The notes beneath the pieces were generated by a model, which saw nothing but the letters and a program-made list of their open reading frames with translations, made no database searches and was not told the origin of the DNA. 45,147 bases of DNA from Bacteroidota bacterium (lineage in GTDB: Bacteria > Bacteroidota > Ignavibacteria > UBA10030): the NCBI GenBank assembly GCA_016928255.1, contig JAFGLB010000091.1, forward strand, positions 1-45,147, in the 5' to 3' direction. Positions within the stretch are counted from its first letter, which is position 1. Every line of letters starts with the position of its first letter. The translations under genes and the position numbers were made by a program. Positions 8,192-15,842 of this stretch are shown here, piece by piece.

Positions 8192-9904
8192 TTATTTATT
8201 ATCGTCTTTTGCACCGGTGCGTTTATATATATCGTCATTGCCGGTATACTGAAACCAGTCGAAATAGGCCTCAGTATCACAGGGTTTGCCTAAAGACGTT
8301 GCGTACAAAGCATAAATACATCCGACAAATCCGCCTGCAGCTTTAGTACTCAAATATTTCGCATCGACGCTGTCTTTCAATAAGCTCCATTGTTCCGGTT
8401 CAAAACCAAAGGAGAAAGAATAAATGCTTCCCTTCGCTTCGATCTTTAAAAACAGTTCTTTATCACTCTGATCTTTGTTTATGATCTCAGCTGCCAATAA
8501 TTCCATTGAACCGGTTGAGCTTGATGATTTAAAAAGCTGAATTATCGATTCGCTGCCCCGCAATGATTGGCACAGGAAATAGAAATGGTTTTCATTCTGG
8601 AATATCAATAGTCCCGCTTTCTCATTTTCGTCCGCAGGCAGAAAATTCATTGCAATGCTTGCTTCACCTTTAAGATTCTGCTGGCGATGTCCGATAAAAC
8701 TCGGGTTGCCGGTTCCGGAACATGATTCCGGCCTTAATTGCATTGATAAAAATCCCGGCTTTTTTTTCAGGTCATACCACTGTGTCTTCGGCGTTCGTAA
8801 AAACATCCAGTTCTTATTGAGTTCCCCATCTTGGAAATCGTCTCTAATTTTCATGTTTCCGCTGAATTTCAGAGCTGAAGTTTTTAACGATGCTCCCGCA
8901 GGCAGCGGATAGTGATATTGTACTTCATCCTTGCCAAAATTAATGATTGGCCAGCCGTCTTTCCATGTTACGGGAACCATAAATGTCTCTCTGCCTGTAT
9001 TAAAATAATCGTTTTCATAAGGCCTGCATCCGAGAAAAACCGCCCACCATTCTCCCGATTCCGTCTGGACAAAATCGGCATGCCCGGTCGATGTGACCGG
9101 ATTTTCCCTTTTAGGATCCAGATGACGCTGTGTAAGTATAGGATTATTAGAATAAGGCTCATACGGCCCGTCAACTTCCCTGCTCCTGAAAACAACCTCT
9201 GAATGCTGTTCAGCAGTTCCACCCTCGGCAGCGATGAGATAATAATAACCGTCTTTCTGAAAGATATGCGGACCTTCAATCCATACGGGTTTCTTTGTAA
9301 TATCCACTCCCCCGTTCACTATAATTTTTTCTTCACCGAGAACTTTTTTATTCTGAACATCAAATTCATACATCCGCAATGTTCTATGTCCGTCATAAAG
9401 CGGTTTATTATCGGGCGGTATGCTGTTATACAGAATATACGCCTTCCCATTCTCGTCAAAAAACATAGAGGGATCTATTCCATCGATCTCTGGTATCCAG
9501 ACCGGATTTGACCAGGGTCCCTTTGGATTTTCTGCCGTCGCTACAAAATTTCCGCCGATATCGACCAGCGTGCATGTAACATAGAATACGCCTTTATTGT
9601 ACCGAATTGCAGGTGCAAAAATACCGCGTGAAACTCCCTGTCCCTCCAGATCCAATTGTTCCGCTCTATCCATCACATGGCCTATAAGTTTCCAGTTAAC
9701 CAGATCCCGGCTGTGAAAAACCGGAATTCCGGGAAAGTAAGAGAAAGTCGAGTTGACAAGATAAAAATCATCGCCGACCCTGCAGATACTCGGATCAGGA
9801 TAGAATCCGGCCAAAATTGGATTCGCAAACTCCTCTGCTTCTTTTATTGTCGAATTGCACGAGAATAAAGAAAATAACAGAATGAATAAAAAACCTGTGC
9901 GCAT
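8192..9904 (-). CDS. GH43 beta-xylosidase/arabinofuranosidase lipoprotein
   Basis: This is a five-bladed beta-propeller glycosidase of family GH43 that cleaves xylose or arabinose from xylo-oligosaccharides. All three signature carboxylates are visible: Asp37 in YPDPS (base), Asp144 in GIDPS (pKa modulator) and Glu210 in IEGPHIF (acid). The NPILAGFYPDPS opening and FSYFPGIPVFHS stretch match the beta-xylosidase-like subfamilies. Residues ~355-555 form a C-terminal beta-sandwich (GH43_C2/DUF1349-like). A lipobox (LFS-Cys16) indicates an anchored lipoprotein, so it acts on oligosaccharides at the envelope. Its AGGAG overlaps the stop codon of the GH115 gene 8 bases upstream, so translation is coupled. 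Confidence 0.95.
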   Translation of the reverse strand: MRTGFLFILLFSLFSCNSTIKEAEEFANPILAGFYPDPSICRVGDDFYLVNSTFSYFPGIPVFHSRDLVNWKLIGHVMDRAEQLDLEGQGVSRGIFAPAIRYNKGVFYVTCTLVDIGGNFVATAENPKGPWSNPVWIPEIDGIDPSMFFDENGKAYILYNSIPPDNKPLYDGHRTLRMYEFDVQNKKVLGEEKIIVNGGVDITKKPVWIEGPHIFQKDGYYYLIAAEGGTAEQHSEVVFRSREVDGPYEPYSNNPILTQRHLDPKRENPVTSTGHADFVQTESGEWWAVFLGCRPYENDYFNTGRETFMVPVTWKDGWPIINFGKDEVQYHYPLPAGASLKTSALKFSGNMKIRDDFQDGELNKNWMFLRTPKTQWYDLKKKPGFLSMQLRPESCSGTGNPSFIGHRQQNLKGEASIAMNFLPADENEKAGLLIFQNENHFYFLCQSLRGSESIIQLFKSSSSTGSMELLAAEIINKDQSDKELFLKIEAKGSIYSFSFGFEPEQWSLLKDSVDAKYLSTKAAGGFVGCIYALYATSLGKPCDTEAYFDWFQYTGNDDIYKRTGAKDDNK

Positions 9905-9912
9905 AATTTCTC

Positions 9913-12837
9913 CTAATTATTTTTCTGCCGGAAGCTTTCCGGCGGCCCGAGATAGCTCGGTTTAACATCACCCGTTTCAACAACTATTTTCTGCAGTACT
10001 ACACCCGGATCGACCATCCAGAATTTTAAAACATGCGCACCTTTTTTTAAAATCTGATGCTTCGACTCTTTGATTATTGTATTATCACTTACTGCCTGGT
10101 TCCACCAATCAGGATAAAGCCAATCCGGCTCAACAGCGTTTTCATGCATATTCACAATCTGCGGCTGTTCATCATCGATAGATAAAGCATATCGCAGTCC
10201 TTGAGTCTTATGGAAATTCAATGTCGGGGAAAGATAAGCTTTCACATTAATTTCACCCTCGGAAAACAGGTAGATCTGATATTCGAGCCTGGGACTATTT
10301 CCTTCGGGCACTTGCGGCTGTGCAGTTACAGGCGTTACAATCATCGCAGAAGCTGTGCGCCCCAGATTCGGTATCTCCACCCAATTGACAGTTTTTGATT
10401 TTCTTGCCGCAGAATAGTTTTCAGCATTTATGGATATATAACCGTTGCTCTCAACAAAACCTCTGATTTCGGAACGCTTCGGGGAATGGGGATTATTAAT
10501 AACCGCCTGAACGTTTATCCGCGTACTGTCCGGGCCGTTGATTGTCAGAACAGCACGGTTAGTTCCTTTAGGTGCTTTTCGCCAGTCTATACTTACCCAC
10601 AAACGTTTTTCAGTCTCAATAACGCCTTTGTCGAAGCTGACCAAAATCCATGATCTATCGGCATTAATTGAATACTCGTAAGGTACTTTACCCCGGTTGA
10701 AAATTTCTATATAATACTTTTGTTGATTGTAAACATCATACTCCGGCAACACAGCTTCATTCTTTTCATCCGGCCACCACGCTTCAGTGCCTTCGATTGC
10801 CACACCCATTTCGGCTTTTTCAGGAATACTAATCTCGCTCACTTCCGGCATTTTATTATATCGAGGCTCCTGCCAGCTTATATAACCGATATGTGTCTGA
10901 TCCATCATATGCTTCCACTTGCCGCCTGAAAGGATATTGTTATAGTACATAGTGATAAGGCTGTCCTTCAAAAACAGTTCCTTAGCTTTCCTGGCAAGAG
11001 TATTCGCAGCGGATCTTCCCTGTTTTGCATAAAGACGATTCTTTCCAACCGTAACGTAGAGATCGTTCAGATTTGCGCAGGCGCTCGACTGGTGTAAAAC
11101 AAGCTGGTAAAATGTATCTTTGTATTCCGCCGGCAATGAATTGCTGATTTGCTGTGCTTCATTTACGATATCGTAATATTGTTCAACTACCGTTTCTGCT
11201 TCACGGTAATTAACCAGACTGTATGTATCAGGAGAGAGCATTTCCGGTTTACGGCGTGAATTGAATTTTGTATACGAATTTAGTATTTCAGCAATCTGTT
11301 TCGAATACTCGGCACCGAATTGATCTTCCGCCCACTTACGGGTGTATTCAGGCAAATCTGAGGCAGATATGCGTTTAGGATCCCATGCATAATCCAGGAA
11401 AAATGAAATCGGAAATTCCATGGGTTTAATATCACCCACATTGACGATCCATATTCTATCTGCGCCGTAACTGTATGCGAGATTCATTTGTTCCCATACA
11501 CGTTCGATTTGAGTTGTATTCAGCCATCTATAACTTCTCGGCCCGCCGACGAAGTCAAAATGATAATATATACCGTACCGGCCCGAACGGAGCGGGTCTG
11601 TAAGCCTGGGCAATTTGCGAATATTTCCCCAGTTATCGTCGCACAACAGGATTGTTACATCGTCAGGTACACGCATGCCTTTATCATAGTAGTCCTGAAC
11701 TTCTTTGTACACAGCCCACACCTGCGGCACGTCCGATGCTTTTTTACCGGTCACTTCTTCAATAATTTTTCTCTGATCCCCGACAATCTGCTGCAGCAGA
11801 TCGATATTGGACTCTTCACTCATGGGTTCATCGCCGTCGCCGCGCATTGCCAGTGTAGTGATAGTCTCAAAATTTTTATTGCGCCTGATGCCTTCTCTCC
11901 AGAAATCCCGCAGTGCAGGAGCATTTATCGAGTAATCCCATGATCCTCTTTTATTTCCCGCCCATGTCCATTCAACAAACGCCCGCATCATCGGTTCGTG
12001 ATGCGACGTGCTCATAACAATTCCATATTCATCCGCCAGCTTCGAATTTAATGAGTCGTCCGTTCCAAAAGAATTATTCCACATAGCCGGCCAGAGAAAA
12101 TTTGATTTCAACCTGAGCAGCAGTTCAAATACATGGACATAAAATGCGCTTGTATAGCCACCGAATTTTTCATAGACAAATCCTGACAATGCCGGAGCTT
12201 CATCATTAATAAATATCCCTCTGTATTTTACTTTGTGTTCTCCCTGCACATAACGCCCCGGCAGGACAAAAAGAGAAGAGTTCTTCTTCGCCGGCACGTC
12301 TGCCCACCAATGCAAAGGAGAAACACCGATATTTTTGCAGACATCATATATCCCGAAAATAGCCCCGCGTTTATCGCTTCCTGCTATAACAAGGGCACGC
12401 GAGATATTGGGGAACGGCTTTTCAACAACCTGAATAAGAAAGGTCTCCCATTTCTTACTAACACCTTTAACATTAAGCTTTTTTCTCTTTATCAGCTGGT
12501 CTATTAATGGACTTTTCCCGATTGTTCCTGCCAGTACTATTTCCCTAGAGGCCGGGACGATGCTGGTTTTGGATTTAACAACGGTAAGTTCAGGCCGCGT
12601 GCCCGTTACCTTCTCAATATCTGCCTGCAGGTCTTTAAAAGCCCTTATAACCCCGGGATAATCCTGGGAGCTCACAAAAAGCGGCGCCGATTTCCCCGAG
12701 TAAGAAAGAGCAAAGTTATTTTTGCCTTTCTTAAAAGAAATATTCGAAGGATTGTCAAATGCGTAAGAAATCGATAAACAGAAAAATGCTGTGCAGACAA
12801 CTGCAGTTTGAAATCGGAGTACAGTAAAAATTCTCAT
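9913..12837 (-). CDS. GH115 xylan alpha-1,2-(4-O-methyl)glucuronidase
   Basis: This 974-residue enzyme has the size and order of GH115: an N-terminal domain (~30-200), a catalytic barrel (~200-560), helical segments and a C-terminal beta domain (GH115_C, ~790-960). Recognisable stretches include KYRGIFINDEAP, RLKSNFLWPAMW, STSHHEPMMR, AMRGDGDEP and the DDNWGNIRKLP/GGPRSYRWLN region. GH115 enzymes remove 4-O-methylglucuronic or glucuronic acid side chains even from internal residues of glucuronoxylan. A Sec signal ends around SYA (residue 26). The gene sits 8 bases before GH43 and 103 bases after GH8. It defines the substrate of this locus better than any other gene here. Confidence 0.95.
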   Translation of the reverse strand: MRIFTVLRFQTAVVCTAFFCLSISYAFDNPSNISFKKGKNNFALSYSGKSAPLFVSSQDYPGVIRAFKDLQADIEKVTGTRPELTVVKSKTSIVPASREIVLAGTIGKSPLIDQLIKRKKLNVKGVSKKWETFLIQVVEKPFPNISRALVIAGSDKRGAIFGIYDVCKNIGVSPLHWWADVPAKKNSSLFVLPGRYVQGEHKVKYRGIFINDEAPALSGFVYEKFGGYTSAFYVHVFELLLRLKSNFLWPAMWNNSFGTDDSLNSKLADEYGIVMSTSHHEPMMRAFVEWTWAGNKRGSWDYSINAPALRDFWREGIRRNKNFETITTLAMRGDGDEPMSEESNIDLLQQIVGDQRKIIEEVTGKKASDVPQVWAVYKEVQDYYDKGMRVPDDVTILLCDDNWGNIRKLPRLTDPLRSGRYGIYYHFDFVGGPRSYRWLNTTQIERVWEQMNLAYSYGADRIWIVNVGDIKPMEFPISFFLDYAWDPKRISASDLPEYTRKWAEDQFGAEYSKQIAEILNSYTKFNSRRKPEMLSPDTYSLVNYREAETVVEQYYDIVNEAQQISNSLPAEYKDTFYQLVLHQSSACANLNDLYVTVGKNRLYAKQGRSAANTLARKAKELFLKDSLITMYYNNILSGGKWKHMMDQTHIGYISWQEPRYNKMPEVSEISIPEKAEMGVAIEGTEAWWPDEKNEAVLPEYDVYNQQKYYIEIFNRGKVPYEYSINADRSWILVSFDKGVIETEKRLWVSIDWRKAPKGTNRAVLTINGPDSTRINVQAVINNPHSPKRSEIRGFVESNGYISINAENYSAARKSKTVNWVEIPNLGRTASAMIVTPVTAQPQVPEGNSPRLEYQIYLFSEGEINVKAYLSPTLNFHKTQGLRYALSIDDEQPQIVNMHENAVEPDWLYPDWWNQAVSDNTIIKESKHQILKKGAHVLKFWMVDPGVVLQKIVVETGDVKPSYLGPPESFRQKNN

Positions 12838-12940
12838 AAATCATCCGCCTTCATGTTAAAAAATCTATCATCTCATTTTTTAAGTATAATCAAATAAAAT
12901 TAATATATCTCGTATATTTTAGCTGGTTTCTTGTTTATGC

Positions 12941-14152
12941 TTAATCAGGACTGTAAATCCTGAAGTTGCCGCTCACCTGGAGCATTGCCAGCATATAAAG
13001 CATGCTGTCATAATACCGGTACGGTCCGTCTGGCACCGGCAATCTCCATAATTCTTTGACGAACTCTTTTCTGTTTTCGTTCGTCGATGCAAGCGCAGCA
13101 ACAGCATTCATGGCAGCCAGGCCGGGACTGTAATCACCGGAATATTTTTTTCCGTCAAGCGTATACATATTGCCGTATTTCTTTATTCCTTCAGAATAGA
13201 AGAAATCCAGGATCCGGTTCGACTGAGTTATCTGCCAGTCGTCTTTGGCAAACCATACATAATCCACAGCAATATTCATTGCTACACGCCACGCATCAAA
13301 CTGAAAATTCTCGTGGCCTCCTCCCCATGGACTTACAGGCGTACCGTCGAAATTTGCGTAATCAGGCGCCAATCCTGTAACAGGATGTACGGTTTTTTTA
13401 AAGAATTGTCTGCTTGCAGAAGCGGCATCACGCCAGAATTGATTCTCCTTATCTGCCCATTCCGCCCAGAGCTCATAAAAATGCGGGGTATGATAGGAAG
13501 GATCGGTAAAACCATCTGCTTTGCCGAACGGCACAAAAACTATCTGCTTTTCTTTTCTGCTGAACATATTTGTCACGACATCTCGGTTTTGAGACGATTC
13601 TTCTTTTGTAAGCATCGCATCCAGAATATTTTGTGCTTCAAACCGGTAATTAAAAATACCTTCTCCATTACCCCAGCGCGCCGCGGCAAAAAATAATGCT
13701 GTTACGATCCATTCTTCGCCATCCGGCGCCGAACTGGTTTCGATTATTGAACCGTCTGTTCTGCACTGCCATGCCAGGTAACCCCTGCTCACTCCGTCTT
13801 TATGCTGCATATAAGTCTTTGTCCATTTCCACAGCCGGTCAAATTCGGTTTTCTTATCCATTTGAACTGCGATCATCATACCGTAGGACATTCCTTCCGT
13901 CCTGACATCGCGGGCTGCCACGTCTTCGATATATCCCATATCCGGCTCAACCGGATAATAGACTCTTTGTGTCGAATCGTTTCCGTAAAATATCTGCCCG
14001 AATGCATTTTCAATTTTCGTTTTAATCGTCAGTTCATCCAAATACATTAATTCATTGAAAAGATTCTGATAAATGCCCGAGAAGTATGCTCCCTTGCTTT
14101 TTCCTTTATGCGGAGAATTACTGCAGCCTGATACCATCATTGTTAAAATCAC
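12941..14152 (-). CDS. GH8 reducing-end xylose-releasing exo-oligoxylanase (Rex-like) lipoprotein
   Basis: This (alpha/alpha)6-barrel enzyme of family GH8 has the general acid in DVRTEGMSYGM (Glu86 in this frame) and a probable base in FQFDAWRV (Asp286). The SAPDGEEW motif is typical of Rex enzymes (EC 3.2.1.156), which cut xylose from the reducing end of xylo-oligosaccharides. The frame starts with GTG at 14152 and has only nine residues before the lipobox Cys10 (MMVSGC), too short for a lipoprotein signal. In-frame sequence upstream encodes a fitting n-region (INLKNVFSFLV) but lacks ATG, GTG or TTG. An ATG at 14189 lies one frame off, so a one-base slip in the A6 run (complement of 14171-14176 and neighbours) is suspected. 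Confidence 0.9.
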   Translation of the reverse strand: MILTMMVSGCSNSPHKGKSKGAYFSGIYQNLFNELMYLDELTIKTKIENAFGQIFYGNDSTQRVYYPVEPDMGYIEDVAARDVRTEGMSYGMMIAVQMDKKTEFDRLWKWTKTYMQHKDGVSRGYLAWQCRTDGSIIETSSAPDGEEWIVTALFFAAARWGNGEGIFNYRFEAQNILDAMLTKEESSQNRDVVTNMFSRKEKQIVFVPFGKADGFTDPSYHTPHFYELWAEWADKENQFWRDAASASRQFFKKTVHPVTGLAPDYANFDGTPVSPWGGGHENFQFDAWRVAMNIAVDYVWFAKDDWQITQSNRILDFFYSEGIKKYGNMYTLDGKKYSGDYSPGLAAMNAVAALASTNENRKEFVKELWRLPVPDGPYRYYDSMLYMLAMLQVSGNFRIYSPD

Positions 14153-14515
14153 CAGAAATGAAAAAACGTTTTTTAAATTTATTCGGCATTTAACGACAAC
14201 TATACGATTTTTTTTTTGAAATCACTATTAAAAATTTCAATTCAAGAAAGAGAACAGCAAACGAACAAAATTCAATAATGAATTTCAAAATACATGTTCA
14301 AATCGTAAAAAAAACAAACCAATCCAATACTCTAAGCATTCAGCACAACTATTTGTAAAACTGTTTTAATACAATTTATGCATTTTTTTACGGCCTTAAT
14401 TGACTATTAAGCTCTATTATTTTTTCCATACCGCATGGCATAGAGGTCAAAATTAAAGGAGATGCAGTTATTGATAGTACGAATATCGCAAGAAATAAGC
14501 AGGATTCCAATAAAT

Positions 14516-14531
14516 ATTGAACCGTTTCAAT
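14516..14531. promoter_or_regulatory. Candidate LacI-family operator
   Basis: ATTGAACCGTTTCAAT is symmetric at 14 of 16 positions around a central CG, the usual form of LacI/GalR-family operators. It lies about 200 bases upstream of the LacI-family gene and about 330 bases upstream of the divergent GH8 gene. It could serve both autoregulation and control of the xylan genes. Confidence 0.55.
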
Positions 14532-14582
14532 AAGTTGCAATTTTAAAGAATTTTTATTTATATTATTTAATATATTAATGTA

Positions 14583-14601
14583 GTTCTATTATTTTTAGAA
14601 C
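14583..14601. promoter_or_regulatory. 19-bp inverted repeat in the divergent region (A)
   Basis: GTTCTA, 7 bases, TAGAAC. Its centre lies 63 bases (six helical turns) from that of the second 19-bp inverted repeat at 14646-14664, so both face the same side of the helix. It is a candidate protein-binding site; the regulator is unknown. Confidence 0.4.
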
Positions 14602-14645
14602 AATCCTTAATTTTTAGATACCCATTCTTTTATAAGAAGTAATGG

Positions 14646-14664
14646 ATTGTACTTTTTGTACAAT
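14646..14664. promoter_or_regulatory. 19-bp inverted repeat in the divergent region (B)
   Basis: ATTGTAC, 5 T, GTACAAT is a perfect 7-bp inverted repeat 70 bases before the LacI-family start codon. As RNA it could fold as a hairpin in the regulator's leader. As DNA it is a good dimer-binding site. A degenerate TTGTA/TACAA pair also occurs at 14353-14374. Confidence 0.45.
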
Positions 14665-14733
14665 TACTATTTTCATGTTTTAGAGAAAACAAATAAAATG
14701 CCTCAATTATTATAATAACATATACAGATTAAG

Positions 14734-15765
14734 ATGAAAAAAATCACAATTGAAGATATTGCCAAACGGGCAAGGGTCTCTCAGGGGACCGTTTCTGCAG
14801 TAATTAACGCGAAAAACACTGTAAAACCTGCAACAAGAGACTACATATTGGAAGTAATGAAGGAATCAAATTACCGGCCAAAAGGTATAGCAAGAAATTT
14901 GAAGAATGCCAATCAGGAAAAAAGTATAGGACTAATTATTAAAGATTTGACTTATCCTTTTTATTCCTTCATAGCAAAAGGAGTCAGTGAATACGCAAGC
15001 AGCAAAGGATACTCGGTTATTGTTTCAAGTTCTGATGATAATCATGAAAACGAAAAGAAACTTACTCACCTTTTTTCTTCCAAGGATATTAAAGGCGTAA
15101 TAATAGCTCCTGTTATAGAGGGAACCGTTGAAATTGAAAATCTATTCAAACTAAAAATGATTAATTATCCATTTGTTTTATTGGAAGATGTAAAAGGAAT
15201 ACAGGCAAATGTTGTTGCGATAGATAATCTTAAGGCAATCAAGCGGGCAGTGACTTATCTTATAAACGGCGGTCATACCAAAATCGTGCACTTTGCAGGC
15301 CCCCCTCAGTCATCCCATACACAGGAACGAATAGAGGGTTTCAGGCACGCTTTCAGTGAAAGTCCGTTGATTTTTAAAGATGAAATGATAGTTACTATTG
15401 GATCCCATATTGAAGATTGTTCAAAGAACGTCAGGGAATATTTCAAGAATAAAAGTCCGGAAGATTACCCTACTGCAATAGTATGTTTCAACGATCAGCA
15501 GGCTTTAACAACAATGACGGTTCTTAGAGAATTGAATATCCGAGTACCGGAAGACATTGCCATCATCGGCAATGACGATATATACTATTCCAAGATATAC
15601 CCGATTCCGCTGACAACCATCAGGGCTCCTCAGCAGGAAATCGGAATCAAGGCAGCAGAGATATTAATCAGGAACATTGAATCTTCCACGATAATGCCGA
15701 TTGAACGGGTCATTCTGGAAACAGAATTCATTATCAGACAATCGTCCAGGATTTTAAATGGTTGA
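14734..15765 (+). CDS. LacI/GalR-family transcriptional regulator
   Basis: This is a 343-residue LacI-family regulator. The N-terminal helix-turn-helix (ITIEDIAKRARVSQGTVSAV, residues 3-22) and hinge helix region (to ~60) are followed by a periplasmic-binding-protein-like ligand domain (62-340) with the IGLIIKDLTYPFYS and AIIGNDDI stretches. The gene is transcribed away from the GH8-GH115-GH43 operon across a region with a LacI-type palindrome. I therefore infer that it controls xylan use, with a xylo-oligosaccharide or (methyl)glucuronate signal. There is no clear Shine-Dalgarno before the ATG. A weak hairpin and T-run follow. Confidence 0.93.
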   Translation: MKKITIEDIAKRARVSQGTVSAVINAKNTVKPATRDYILEVMKESNYRPKGIARNLKNANQEKSIGLIIKDLTYPFYSFIAKGVSEYASSKGYSVIVSSSDDNHENEKKLTHLFSSKDIKGVIIAPVIEGTVEIENLFKLKMINYPFVLLEDVKGIQANVVAIDNLKAIKRAVTYLINGGHTKIVHFAGPPQSSHTQERIEGFRHAFSESPLIFKDEMIVTIGSHIEDCSKNVREYFKNKSPEDYPTAIVCFNDQQALTTMTVLRELNIRVPEDIAIIGNDDIYYSKIYPIPLTTIRAPQQEIGIKAAEILIRNIESSTIMPIERVILETEFIIRQSSRILNG

Positions 15766-15776
15766 TATTTGTTAAG

Positions 15777-15810
15777 CTCCTTTCAGCGTCAAAAAGGAGA
15801 TCTGCTTTTT
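15777..15810 (+). terminator. Weak terminator after the LacI-family gene
   Basis: The stem CTCCTTT/AAAGGAG (15777-15783 with 15793-15799) has a 9-base loop. It is followed after six bases by a T-rich run. The distance between stem and T-run makes this a weak call. The patatin gene starts 33 bases later with its own AAGGA site. Confidence 0.4.
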
Positions 15811-15842
15811 CTTAAATTATCTGGATCAAAAAGGAATCTTTC

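Larger units (their letters stand above)
14153..14733. promoter_or_regulatory. Divergent control region between the GH8 operon and the LacI-family gene
   Basis: This 580-base AT-rich stretch has no supportable gene, apart from the probable lost 5' end of GH8 (to 14189). It must hold both divergent promoters. It contains the palindromes listed separately (14516-14531, 14583-14601, 14646-14664) and weaker inverted repeats, namely TTGAAAT/ATTTCAA at 14216-14240 and TTGTA/TACAA at 14353-14374. I could not assign a -35/-10 pair with confidence. Confidence 0.6.

Noticed and set aside
8022-8252. Plus-strand ORF of 76 codons overlapping the GH43 3' end
   Set aside because: It runs through a terminator hairpin and into the GH43 coding region, with no recognisable protein character or ribosome-binding site.
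8192-14152. Classical SusC/SusD polysaccharide utilisation locus
   Set aside because: No TonB-dependent receptor or SusD-like gene lies in or beside the glycosidase cluster, so the PUL label in the strict sense does not apply to this window.
14216-14240. TTGAAAT/ATTTCAA inverted repeat as a second LacI-type operator
   Set aside because: The 11-base spacer and AT-rich context do not match a CG-centred LacI-type site. It is kept only as a note in the control region.
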